Origin: Mucilaginibacter sp. UBA4741
GTDB taxonomy: Bacteria > Bacteroidota > Bacteroidia > Sphingobacteriales > Sphingobacteriaceae
Direction of reading: 5' to 3'
Assembly: GCA_002403905.1 (NCBI GenBank)
Contig: DHIR01000028.1
Location: 1-17,952, forward strand
DNA length: 17,952 bases
The notes under the pieces were generated by a model. The model was not told the origin of the DNA. It made no database searches and saw only the letters and a program-made list of their open reading frames with translations. Shown piece by piece: positions 1-7,490 of the stretch. Within the stretch, counting starts at the first letter, position 1. Each line of letters begins with the position of its first letter. The position numbers and the translations under genes were made by a program.

Positions 1-2
1 GG

Positions 3-809
3 TACACCTGGACCGATATGATGAAAACCAAACCTGCAGATACCGCGCGAAGGTACGCCGAGTTGGCTTTTAAAGGCAATGTTACCCAGTTAGACCAGCC
101 ATTGAATAAGCCGGTTGCATTGACAAATATGAACCGCCCGATTAACGTGGTTATAAGCAGTAAAAACGGCGCTTTTACATTGAGCGATAATGACTTGCTT
201 ACAGATTCAGGTAAAAAAGCGCGTTTTATGGTAATGGGGCCTAACCCGAAAGACTATGGTATTCATTTAGCCGACCCCTATACCGATATTAACGAATTGT
301 TGGCCGGTCAGCTGGAACCAAAAGATTACAGCACAATAGAACAGCAAAACAGCCACGATATGGAGCTCGCGGATAATGAAAGGGCCATCCATTTAAAAGA
401 AGTTAAAATTAATGGTAATAATGATGATTCTTTTTATGACGTCTCGGGAAAAAAGGGTGTACAAATTGAATTGGGCGTCCAGTTTATGATTCCCAAGAGA
501 CTTGGTAATAATTTTTTTATGCAAAACTATATGCCGATCATCGGACTAACGACATATATACTCCGGTTTAATGGTATTAACGGGGCCCAGGAATTTTACC
601 CGGCAGATTATTCTAAAAAACTCGAAGAAAAGCAATATTTATCAACGCTATATTGGAAGCATCTGGTAAAAATATCATCGGTTAAGGACGCGGAACTATC
701 CTTTTACACCGGCGATATTACCGGGAAATTCAAAATAGTTATACAAGGGATAACGGGTAATGATGTTACCTATGGCGAAACCACTTTTAATGTAACAAAG
801 CCAAAATAA
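3..809 (+). CDS. C-terminal part of a large MG2/TonB-plug-type surface protein (5' end outside window)
   Basis: The frame is open to the left edge: codons before the first ATG (base 18) read YTWTD, so that ATG is probably internal and the gene starts outside the window. The visible 268 residues resemble the end of the large Bacteroidota proteins with macroglobulin MG2 and degenerate TonB-plug domains. There is a Greek-key-like segment (GAFTLSDNDLL ... YGIHLADPY), then LKEVKING, which resembles the LKEVVVTG entry to a plug, then the family's closing module: QEFYPADYS, STLYWKH, AELSFYTGDITGKFKIVIQGI. Such proteins act at the cell envelope; their exact role is unclear. The stretch between LKEVKING and EFYPADYS is short and lacks a recognisable plug, so the plug may be lost or worn. 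A CBM9-like secreted protein follows 7 bp downstream and is probably co-transcribed. The family call is from remembered motif patterns, not a search. Confidence 0.7.
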   Translation, partial: YTWTDMMKTKPADTARRYAELAFKGNVTQLDQPLNKPVALTNMNRPINVVISSKNGAFTLSDNDLLTDSGKKARFMVMGPNPKDYGIHLADPYTDINELLAGQLEPKDYSTIEQQNSHDMELADNERAIHLKEVKINGNNDDSFYDVSGKKGVQIELGVQFMIPKRLGNNFFMQNYMPIIGLTTYILRFNGINGAQEFYPADYSKKLEEKQYLSTLYWKHLVKISSVKDAELSFYTGDITGKFKIVIQGITGNDVTYGETTFNVTKPK

Positions 810-816
810 ATCAGCT

Positions 817-1683
817 ATGAAAAAAATTGGTGTCCGGTTAATTTATGTTTTTGTTGCGCAATTATGCGCTACAAGCATTTGTGTTGCTCAAACCATTGAT
901 CTGAAACTGGCCCCAACCAGTGTAACTATTGATGGCAATGCCAACGAATGGGGTGATATGCCTTACTCCAAAGATAAAGCCCATATCAGTTATATGCTCA
1001 GTAATGACAGGGATAACCTTTATCTAATACTGAAAACAAAGGATACGGTATTGCAGGGCAGCATTTTAGGTGCAGGAATTACTTTTAACGTGGATATAAA
1101 TGGTAAAAAAAGCACCACTTTTCCCGTAAACGGCCCGGGAGACGAAAGGGAATACCTGTATTTGAACCCCGTACAAGTACAGATAAAAGCAGCATTAGCC
1201 AAATATAAAAAAATAAATGCTGAGGGTTTTGCGGCTATAGCCGATGAACAGCTAAGCACCTCAAACCTCTATGGGATCCAAATTGCAATGGGCTATGATG
1301 CTGCCGGATATTTAGTTTATGAAGAAGCTATTCCATTAACCTTATTCCGGGCGGATAATCCTCCCGGTAAGGAATGGGCCTTTACTGTTAAAATTAACGG
1401 GTTAAAAAAGGCGCAAACCGCCTATTTATTTGAAACAACTGTTGTCCATCATGCGCCAACATCTGCCGAGCTGGCGCAGAATGCCCGGTATGCCGCCCAT
1501 ACAATAGACGTAATCAATGCCGGTGGAGGGTGGTCTAATATGGGGAATGGAGCGTCTAACAGGATATCAATAAATAGAATCGGCGTTGACCCTGGTTCTC
1601 AACAAATAACTCTTGTTAAATATACTCCGTTGACCCCGTCTGTTGAGTTTGGGGGGAAGTTTATTTTAGCGAAAGTGCCTTAA
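817..1683 (+). CDS. Secreted protein with CBM9/DOMON-like sugar-binding fold, function unknown
   Basis: A 288-residue protein that begins with a signal peptide (residues 1-25, MKKIG...ICVAQ), so it is exported to the periplasm or cell surface. Just after it, VTIDGNANEWGDMPYS (about residues 36-51) has the opening typical of family 9 carbohydrate-binding modules and related beta-sandwich domains, followed by beta-rich repeats (NLYLILKTKDT, GAGITFNVDINGK). There is no lipobox, sorting tail or catalytic motif that I recognise. The length is about what one such domain plus extra strands needs. The ATG lies 7 bp after the stop of the upstream MG2-type gene, so the two are probably one transcript. 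It is convergent with the lepB operon. A sugar ligand is inferred only from the fold; the domain may instead serve protein contact. Confidence 0.7.
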   Translation: MKKIGVRLIYVFVAQLCATSICVAQTIDLKLAPTSVTIDGNANEWGDMPYSKDKAHISYMLSNDRDNLYLILKTKDTVLQGSILGAGITFNVDINGKKSTTFPVNGPGDEREYLYLNPVQVQIKAALAKYKKINAEGFAAIADEQLSTSNLYGIQIAMGYDAAGYLVYEEAIPLTLFRADNPPGKEWAFTVKINGLKKAQTAYLFETTVVHHAPTSAELAQNARYAAHTIDVINAGGGWSNMGNGASNRISINRIGVDPGSQQITLVKYTPLTPSVEFGGKFILAKVP

Positions 1684-1727
1684 CTTAAGCGCTTGTATCT
1701 CCTAAAAAAGTTCACAATAAACAAACT

Positions 1728-1741
1728 CCCCCTTCAGGGGG
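1728..1741. repeat. Short CCCCC-TTCA-GGGGG hairpin at the convergent gene ends
   Basis: Five C's at 1728-1732, a TTCA loop and five G's at 1737-1741 form a compact GC hairpin between two convergent gene ends. The stop codon of the - strand lepB (1734-1736, read TGA) sits in its loop. No T-run follows on either strand, so it is not a textbook terminator, although it may still stop or protect transcripts from both sides. The same kind of C-run/G-run word is common between genes in this bacterial group (from memory, not searched). Confidence 0.45.
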
Positions 1742-2834
1742 CCGGAGGCCTAAAAATCCTGTTCCACCTTATTTTATGTAGAAGATCGGCGGTGCTGTCT
1801 ATGCTCATCCAAATAAAAACCGCTTTGCCTACAATATGGTCTTCGGGTACAAAACCCCAGTAGCGCGAATCTTCCGAGTTATGGCGGTTATCGCCCATCA
1901 TCCAGTAATAATTTAATTTAAAGGTATAGCTATCCGCCTTTTTACCATTAATGAGGATATCCCTGCCAATTATCTCAACCTTATTGTTTTCGTACACGGT
2001 AATAGCGCGGCGGTATACCGGGAAGGTGTGGTTATCCAATTTTACTGTCCAGCCTTTTTTGGGGAGGATGATAGGGCCCATATTGTCAGCATTCCATCGC
2101 AAAGCAGGGTCTTTGGGGAAAATATCCTGCTCATACACACCCTTTAGCTGGTTGCTTTCATTAACAGCTATAATACCGGGCTGGCGCTTTAAAGCAGCGG
2201 CCGATTGCCGGGTCATGAACACCTCATAATAGCCTGCTGTATATTGGTAACGTATCTCAATGCGCAGATCCTTTATCAATTGCAGGTCAATCGGCGTATT
2301 ATTGGTGCGCACCATGTAGCCGGGCTTGCTGTAAATGGGGTTGGGTTCGGCTTTGCCATTTATATATACCTGGGCGTCAATAATCTTAAGTGTATCGCCC
2401 GGCGTGGCCTGGCAGCGTTTTATATAATTTTCGCGTTTATCAACCGGGCGGTAATAGGGCGAATCAGCATCCATCGGATAATTAAAAACCACCACGTCGC
2501 CTTTTTTTACCTCGCCAAAACCGGGCAGGCGGTAATAGGGCAACTGTATACCATCCCAGTAAGCTTTCGTATGTATAAACGGCATGGTATGGTGGGCAAA
2601 CGGGAAGGCTATGGGGGTGATAGGCGTGCGCGCACCATAATTTACCTTGCTTACAAACAAATAATCGCCTATTAAAAGCGTATTTTCCATTGATCCGCTG
2701 GGGATCACGTAAGCCTCAATAAAAAATATGCGGATAATAGCGGCGGCAATTATGGCAAAAACAAACGCGTCAACCCACTCACGCGCGGTACTTTTCTTCT
2801 TAGTGCGTTTTTTTTTCCAAAACTTCCAGTTCAT
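1734..2834 (-). CDS. lepB: Signal peptidase I (LepB), copy 1 of a tandem pair
   Basis: A membrane serine protease that removes signal peptides from exported proteins on the outer face of the inner membrane. The 366 residues have a very basic N-terminus (KFWKKKRTKKK), one membrane span (about 22-42), then the family boxes: IPSGSMENTLLIGDYLFV with the nucleophile Ser48, the GDVVVFNYP strand, YIKRCQATPGD with the general base Lys139, and MGDNRHNSEDSRYWGFVP (313-330). An insertion of about 120 residues lies between the Lys box and the final box, which makes the protein longer than E. coli-type minimal cores but normal for Bacteroidota. It is the last gene of the operon, 34 bp after a closely similar paralogue. 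Both catalytic residues are intact, so it should be active. Its final residues (PPAP) are encoded by the GC-rich word next to the 1728-1741 hairpin. Confidence 0.95.
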   Translation of the reverse strand: MNWKFWKKKRTKKKSTAREWVDAFVFAIIAAAIIRIFFIEAYVIPSGSMENTLLIGDYLFVSKVNYGARTPITPIAFPFAHHTMPFIHTKAYWDGIQLPYYRLPGFGEVKKGDVVVFNYPMDADSPYYRPVDKRENYIKRCQATPGDTLKIIDAQVYINGKAEPNPIYSKPGYMVRTNNTPIDLQLIKDLRIEIRYQYTAGYYEVFMTRQSAAALKRQPGIIAVNESNQLKGVYEQDIFPKDPALRWNADNMGPIILPKKGWTVKLDNHTFPVYRRAITVYENNKVEIIGRDILINGKKADSYTFKLNYYWMMGDNRHNSEDSRYWGFVPEDHIVGKAVFIWMSIDSTADLLHKIRWNRIFRPPAP

Positions 2835-2868
2835 CTATGCTGATATGCTGCCTGAAAGTTTCCGGCAA

Positions 2869-4014
2869 TTAATTAATTCCCCTAAATAGCCTGCTCCATC
2901 TTATTTTACTAAAGAAAGGGGCGTCATCATCCCAGCTCATCCATATAAACAGGGCCTTGCCTACAATATGGTCCTCGGGCACAAACCCCCAGTAGCGCGA
3001 ATCCAGCGAATCATGGCGGTTATCGCCCATCATCCAATAATAATTCATTTTAAAGGTATAGCTATCGGCCTTTTTACCGTTTATTAAAATATCATTTCCA
3101 ACAATCTGTATTTTATTGTTTTCATAAACACCTATGCAACGCATATATATTGGATAAGTAACGCTGTCCAGTTTTACGGTCCATCCTTTTTTAGGGATAA
3201 TGATAGGGCCATAATTATCTACGTTCCATTTATAATCATGTTGTTTACCGGGTAACATTAAATTAGGCGGACCAACAGGATGATTATAATTTGTAGGATA
3301 AACCTGATCCGGCTCGCCGGGTTTCCTGATGTTTGGTGCAATGGATTGAACGCTTGGATATTTCTTTACTATATTAAAAACATCCGCTGTCATTGTAATA
3401 TTTGGCGACGATGGGTCATACTGTGAGATATGCAGATCTTGCTTTATTTGAGGGTTAAGATCCATACCTTTTGTTGTATATGTATAGTCTATTTGCCCTT
3501 CGGGTGGGTTTGGAGCTGCTTTGCCATTAATAAAAACCTGCGCGTTAACAACACTTAACGTATCGCCTGGAGTACCCTGACAGCGTTTAATATAGTTCTC
3601 GCGTTTATCAACCGGGCGAAAGTATGGGGTATCGGCATCCATCGGGTAGTTAAATACCACTACATCACCTTTTTTAACTTCGCCAAAACCTGGTAAGCGG
3701 TGATAGCCTAATTCCCAGCCATCCCAATAAGCTTTGGTATTGATCAATGGCATAGTATGGTGCGCAAACGGGAACGCGATAGGCGTCATAGGTATACGCG
3801 GGCCGTAATTTAATTTACTCACAAACAAAAAATCGCCAACCAATAATGATCTTTCCATTGATGGCGTAGGTATGGTATAAGCTTCAATAAAGAAAGTACG
3901 TATCAGCGTAGCGGCAATTACTGCAAATACAATGGCATCGGCCCACTCGCGCGATTTTGATTTCTTTTTTGCTTTTGTATTTGTTTTGTTTTTGTTCCAG
4001 AATTTCCAGTTCAT
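2869..4014 (-). CDS. lepB: Signal peptidase I (LepB), copy 2 of a tandem pair
   Basis: Paralogue of the downstream lepB, with the same order of boxes: basic start MNWKFWNKNK, membrane span about 24-46, IPTPSMERSLLVGDFLFV with nucleophile Ser52, GDVVVFNYP, YIKRCQGTPGD with general base Lys143, and MGDNRHDSLDSRYWGFVP (329-346). The two copies are near-identical in the catalytic blocks and at the N-terminus but have unrelated insertions in the middle. Here residues about 170-260 are rich in Pro, Asn and polar residues (PPEGQIDYTYT, PGEPDQVYPTNYNHPVGPP). This suggests duplication followed by divergence of the periplasmic insert, perhaps giving different substrate choice (inference). It follows dapB by 32 bp. 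The start was chosen because the basic N-terminus matches that of the second copy. Confidence 0.95.
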   Translation of the reverse strand: MNWKFWNKNKTNTKAKKKSKSREWADAIVFAVIAATLIRTFFIEAYTIPTPSMERSLLVGDFLFVSKLNYGPRIPMTPIAFPFAHHTMPLINTKAYWDGWELGYHRLPGFGEVKKGDVVVFNYPMDADTPYFRPVDKRENYIKRCQGTPGDTLSVVNAQVFINGKAAPNPPEGQIDYTYTTKGMDLNPQIKQDLHISQYDPSSPNITMTADVFNIVKKYPSVQSIAPNIRKPGEPDQVYPTNYNHPVGPPNLMLPGKQHDYKWNVDNYGPIIIPKKGWTVKLDSVTYPIYMRCIGVYENNKIQIVGNDILINGKKADSYTFKMNYYWMMGDNRHDSLDSRYWGFVPEDHIVGKALFIWMSWDDDAPFFSKIRWSRLFRGIN

Positions 4015-4046
4015 CTTTAAAATATTGTGTTAAAGTAGTTTATTAT

Positions 4047-4793
4047 TTAGGATAAATCAAACATATCCGCTACCGAAAAGAATCCCTTTTTACCCGGTAA
4101 CCATTCAGCAGCTAATACCGCGCCCAGCGCAAATCCGTTACGGTTATGCGCGGTATGTTTAATTTCGATGGTATCAACTTCCGAGTCGTAAATAACGGTA
4201 TGTGTACCCGGCACGCTATCAATACGGTACGATTCTATCAGCACATCTTCAACCTTAGCATTATCATCAGCCGGGTTATTAATATCTGTTAAAATATTTA
4301 CCCATTGACTTTTTGCATCCAGGTTTTCAATTATCCCTTCGGCGATGGTAATAGCCGTACCGCTGGGCGAATCTAATTTTTGGGTATGATGTATCTCTTC
4401 AACCTGCACCTCGTAATATGGGTGCTTGTTCATCAGCTTAGCCAATACCTTATTTAGATGGAAAAATATATTTACGCCTACACTAAAGTTGGTAGCGTAA
4501 ATAAAAGCATTATCGCTTGCTTCGTAACGTTGCTTTATTTCGGTTAGTTGCTCATGCCAGCCGGTTGTACCTACTACAATAGGCACGCCTGCTTTAAAGC
4601 AATGGTCAATATTACTTAATACAGTTGCGGGGGTACTAAACTCGATGGCGACATCGGCTTTTTGCAGGTTCTCTGTTGTAAGCTCGTGCTGGTTATCGTA
4701 ATCAATCTTTAATACAATTTCATGCTTACGGTCAATCGCGATCTTTTCAATGATCTTACCCATTTTACCGTAACCTAATAATGCGATCTTCAT
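4047..4793 (-). CDS. dapB: 4-hydroxy-tetrahydrodipicolinate reductase (DapB)
   Basis: Cytoplasmic enzyme of the diaminopimelate/lysine pathway, reducing the DapA product with NAD(P)H to tetrahydrodipicolinate; it supplies lysine and the peptidoglycan cross-linking residue. The 248 residues show the N-terminal nucleotide-binding loop LGYGKMGK (6-13), the EFSTP turn (51-55), GTTGW (75-79), and the active-site block EIHHTQKLDSPSGTA (133-147), in which His135 and Lys139 correspond to the catalytic His/Lys pair and SGTA binds substrate. Length is normal for the compact Bacteroidota form. It lies between the DUF5683 gene (38-bp spacer) and lepB (32-bp spacer) in one - strand operon, an arrangement common in this phylum. 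The ATG is preceded by an A-rich leader. No truncation is seen. Confidence 0.96.
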   Translation of the reverse strand: MKIALLGYGKMGKIIEKIAIDRKHEIVLKIDYDNQHELTTENLQKADVAIEFSTPATVLSNIDHCFKAGVPIVVGTTGWHEQLTEIKQRYEASDNAFIYATNFSVGVNIFFHLNKVLAKLMNKHPYYEVQVEEIHHTQKLDSPSGTAITIAEGIIENLDAKSQWVNILTDINNPADDNAKVEDVLIESYRIDSVPGTHTVIYDSEVDTIEIKHTAHNRNGFALGAVLAAEWLPGKKGFFSVADMFDLS

Positions 4794-4831
4794 TTTTTAA
4801 TTTTTGTTGCCGGGTGCAAATATAATCCTCT

Positions 4832-5515
4832 TTACCTGAGTGTAAAGGTAATTTTTATACCCGGAATAAATGCACTACTAAAACTTTGGTAATTACCCAT
4901 TGGGTTAAGCATTGTAGGTGCAATTTTTGCGCTAAAATTATCGTCCATCGAATAAGAGTGCATAAATTTGGCATCAACATAAGCATCAATAGTTTGTATG
5001 CCCCATGCTGCTGCAAAAAGCAATACACTCAAATCGCGGTAACGGTTGTACCCTCTAACCGCGTCGGTAATTGCAGCATCGCTATAGTTGTTAACCTTGT
5101 ATAATTGATACAAGTCATAATACTTATCACCCACAACAGGGCTGGTTCCTTTAGCACGATATTTTGCTATTGCCAAATCTTCGGTATAATATTTTTCATT
5201 AAACCTATACATTACCACCAGCAAAGTTAAACCGGTATAAATAACCGGCACTTTCCAATATTTGTGATTATATATCTGCCCCAAACCGGGTATAAATACA
5301 GACCGGTGCCAGGCCTTTGAAGGGCTATGGGTACTATCAGGATGATAAATTTTAATGGTACTTGTTTTGGGCACAAAGGGTTTTGATTTAAGCGAATCGC
5401 GCTTACCCTGCACACTATCAGCCTTAGTTTTTTTTACAGGCATTGCAGGCGTTTGCGCCATTGCCGAAAAAGCTAACCCGGTTAATAAACCAATAATTAG
5501 TAAGTATCTCTGCAT
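4832..5515 (-). CDS. DUF5683-family membrane protein
   Basis: A 227-residue protein beginning with a signal peptide (MQRYLLIIGLLTGLAFSAMAQ). The frame is open 75 bp further upstream, into parB, but the ATG at 5515 gives the clean signal peptide and lies 4 bp after the parB stop, so I chose it. After a Lys/Ser-rich linker (about 22-65) comes the family signature KAWHRSVFIPGLGQIYNHKYWKVP (in parts, about 68-90), a hydrophobic segment (about 90-104), and a second hydrophobic stretch near the middle (LSVLLFAAAWGIQTIDAYVDA). The C-terminus ends in alternating residues (GIKITFTLR), which suggests beta structure. The function of DUF5683 is unknown. Its fixed place between parB and dapB fits an envelope role coordinated with growth (inference). 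Confidence 0.85.
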   Translation of the reverse strand: MQRYLLIIGLLTGLAFSAMAQTPAMPVKKTKADSVQGKRDSLKSKPFVPKTSTIKIYHPDSTHSPSKAWHRSVFIPGLGQIYNHKYWKVPVIYTGLTLLVVMYRFNEKYYTEDLAIAKYRAKGTSPVVGDKYYDLYQLYKVNNYSDAAITDAVRGYNRYRDLSVLLFAAAWGIQTIDAYVDAKFMHSYSMDDNFSAKIAPTMLNPMGNYQSFSSAFIPGIKITFTLR

Positions 5516-5519
5516 TTTT

Positions 5520-6440
5520 TTACCAATCCAACATTTCAAGTATGCGGCCAAGATCATCTTCTGATAAAAAAGGAATTTCAATAGTTCCATTACCGCGGCT
5601 GCCTAACTTAAGTTTAACCTGCGTGCTAAACTTTGATGCCAGGTCGTCCTGTATCTTTTGTATTTGAAATGATACCGGCTCGGGCTGTTTACCTTCCTTT
5701 TTTGTACGCGATTTTTGAATGTCGCGTACCATCTCCTCCACCTTACGAACGGATAAACCTTGCTGAATGATATGTTGATGTATATATAATTGTTGCGCGG
5801 GATCCTCAACCGTTATTAAAGCACGCGCGTGGCCCATAGTAATGTCGCCATCACGGATAGACGCTTGTATAGTTGGCGGCAATTTTAATAACCTTAAATA
5901 GTTAGTAACGGTCGATCTGTTTTTACTTACACGCTCACCTAATTCTTCTTGTTTCAGGCCGACCTCATCCAACATACGCTGAAAGCTTAGGGCAACTTCA
6001 ATAGCATTAAGGTTTTCGCGCTGTATGTTTTCTATCAGCGCCATCTCCAGCATTTGCTGGTCGTTAGCGGTACGTACGTAAGCAGGAATATGAGTTAGCC
6101 CGGCAATTTTTGATGCACGTAAACGGCGCTCGCCAGATATTAGCTGAAACTGGTGCGCGTTAACACGGCGCACAGTGATGGGTTGTATAAGGCCTTGTAG
6201 TTTTATGGAAGCTGCAAGGTCCGCCAATGCCTGCTCATCAAAATCTGTACGTGGTTGAAACGGGTTAACTTCTATCTCTGATAATTTAATATCGTTTACA
6301 GAGCCCAGGCTATTAACCTCGGCGTTCGAGCCAACATTATTATTGTTACTACTTGGTTTTTTATAAGGAAGTACATCATTAGAGTCGTTTAACAGCGCGC
6401 TTAATCCTTTGCCTAAAGCATTTCTTTTTTCTGCACTCAT
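5520..6440 (-). CDS. parB: Chromosome partitioning protein ParB (CTPase, parS-binding)
   Basis: Binds parS sites near the origin and spreads as a CTP-dependent sliding clamp, working with ParA to segregate chromosomes. The 306 residues show a short N-terminal ParA-contact segment (KRNALGKGLSALL, 5-17), a linker rich in Asn/Ser (29-45), the ParB/Srx CTP-binding domain (about 48-145) with NPFQPR (59-64), GERR (103-106) and ENIQREN (137-143), a helix-turn-helix (about 162-183, QEELGERVSKNRSTVTNYL), and a C-terminal dimerisation region ending EMLDW. Everything expected of a chromosomal ParB is present. It starts 1 bp after the parA stop, so translation is probably coupled. I found no parS-like TGTTTCACGTGAAACA word in this window. 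Confidence 0.96.
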   Translation of the reverse strand: MSAEKRNALGKGLSALLNDSNDVLPYKKPSSNNNNVGSNAEVNSLGSVNDIKLSEIEVNPFQPRTDFDEQALADLAASIKLQGLIQPITVRRVNAHQFQLISGERRLRASKIAGLTHIPAYVRTANDQQMLEMALIENIQRENLNAIEVALSFQRMLDEVGLKQEELGERVSKNRSTVTNYLRLLKLPPTIQASIRDGDITMGHARALITVEDPAQQLYIHQHIIQQGLSVRKVEEMVRDIQKSRTKKEGKQPEPVSFQIQKIQDDLASKFSTQVKLKLGSRGNGTIEIPFLSEDDLGRILEMLDW

Positions 6441-6441
6441 G

Positions 6442-7245
6442 TTAAACTGTTTCTGTTGTAGCTTTTAATTCGTCTTTAACTAAACCATTTTTACGTATAA
6501 TTTCGCGGGCCAGGTTTAGGTAGTTAATAGCACCTTTACAAGTGGCATCGTGCATAATTACAGATATGCCAAAGCTTGGTGCCTCGCTTAAACGCGTGTT
6601 ACGTTGTATAATGGTATCAAACACCATGTCTTCAAAATGGGTCCTAACTTCTTCAACTACCTGGTTTGAAAGGCGCAGCCTCACATCATACATAGTTAAT
6701 AATATACCTTCTATTTCTAATTGCGGGTTTAAACGGTTTTGTACAATTTTAACGGTGTTTAATAATTTGCCTAGACCTTCTAATGCAAAGTACTCGCATT
6801 GTACAGGGATGATTACCGAGTCGGCAGCGGTTAAAGCGTTAATGGTAATTAGGCCTAATGATGGTGAGCAGTCAATAATTATAAAATCATATTCATCGCG
6901 TATTTTGTTAAAAACCTCCTGCATTTTATACTCGCGGCTCTCCAGGTTTATCATCTCAATTTCGGCACCAACTAAGTCTATGTGGGCCGGCAACAGATCC
7001 AGATTTGGAGTTTCGGTTTTTATAATAGCATCATGTGGATCAACCTCATTGATGATGCACTCATAAATACTATTTTTTATGTTGCGCGGATCAAAACCAA
7101 TGCCTGATGTGGCGTTGGCCTGCGGATCGGCATCAACTAATAAGGTTTTATACTCTAATACGGCTAAACTTGCGGCCAGGTTAATGGATGATGTGGTTTT
7201 GCCCACACCGCCTTTTTGATTGGCTAAAGCAATAATTTTACTCAT
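6442..7245 (-). CDS. parA: Chromosome partitioning ATPase ParA (Soj)
   Basis: Deviant Walker ATPase that binds DNA non-specifically in its ATP form and is released by ParB, moving origins apart. The 267 residues carry the deviant Walker A box KGGVGKTT (11-18; signature Lys11 and Lys16), the A' motif LLVDADPQAN (35-44), and Walker B FIIIDCSPSLG (121-131, Asp125). It lacks an N-terminal DNA-binding extension, as expected for the short chromosomal Soj type rather than plasmid ParA. It is the first gene of a six-gene - strand operon. Its 245-bp divergent leader holds 9-bp direct repeats and a small inverted repeat that may be regulatory. Confidence 0.97.
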   Translation of the reverse strand: MSKIIALANQKGGVGKTTSSINLAASLAVLEYKTLLVDADPQANATSGIGFDPRNIKNSIYECIINEVDPHDAIIKTETPNLDLLPAHIDLVGAEIEMINLESREYKMQEVFNKIRDEYDFIIIDCSPSLGLITINALTAADSVIIPVQCEYFALEGLGKLLNTVKIVQNRLNPQLEIEGILLTMYDVRLRLSNQVVEEVRTHFEDMVFDTIIQRNTRLSEAPSFGISVIMHDATCKGAINYLNLAREIIRKNGLVKDELKATTETV

Positions 7246-7261
7246 TCTATATCTCCAAAAA

Positions 7262-7308
7262 TTTATAACAGTGTTTATAACAACGAAAAATAGAAATATT
7301 AATTTCTA
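7262..7308 (-). promoter_or_regulatory. Candidate operator upstream of parA
   Basis: Two exact copies of TTTATAACA (7262-7270 and 7274-7282) lie 12 bp apart, about one helical turn, just upstream of the parA start. Beyond them TAGAAAT-ATTA-ATTTCTA (7291-7308) is a perfect 7-bp inverted repeat. Both could bind a regulator such as ParA or ParB itself, as in autoregulated par operons. This is positional inference only; short AT-rich repeats also arise by chance. No clear TAnnTTTG word was seen here. Confidence 0.3.
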
Positions 7309-7400
7309 CCTTCGGGAAACTTTTTACCAAGCGCTAAGATATATATTTAAATAACGGAGAAATCCACAGTTTTAGCCAATTTACAAACAATTTAAGGTAA

Positions 7401-7488
7401 TGAGTGAATTATTGAGTTATTGAATTATTGATTGATAAACATCGGCCAGGCAATTCATTAATTCAATAAATCTGTAATTCAATAATTA
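7401..7488. repeat. AT-rich short-period inverted repeat, TGAATTATTGA type
   Basis: The left half (7401-7435) is built from GAATTATTGA-like words and the right half (7451-7488) from their complements. AATTATTGAGTTA (7407-7419) pairs with TAATTCAATAATT (7475-7487) in 12 of 13 positions, and TTGAATTATTGATTG (7420-7434) pairs imperfectly with 7451-7466. The spacer ATAAACATCGGCCAGG is more GC-rich. The element ends 2 bp before the ATG of the FMN reductase gene. It shares words with the element at 16187-16232. Confidence 0.7.
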
Positions 7489-7490
7489 AC

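Noticed and set aside
2205..2675. 156-codon open frame on the + strand opposite lepB
   Set aside because: Antisense shadow of a conserved lepB gene with no recognisable motif and no leader of its own.
5516..5590. Upstream extension of the DUF5683 gene to a start inside parB
   Set aside because: The extension would overlap parB by about 70 bp and bury the signal peptide; the ATG at 5515 gives a clean one.
6542..7066. 174-codon open frame on the + strand opposite parA
   Set aside because: It lies wholly within the well-supported parA gene, has Ser/Ile/Arg-rich composition without any domain, and is explained by parA codon use.
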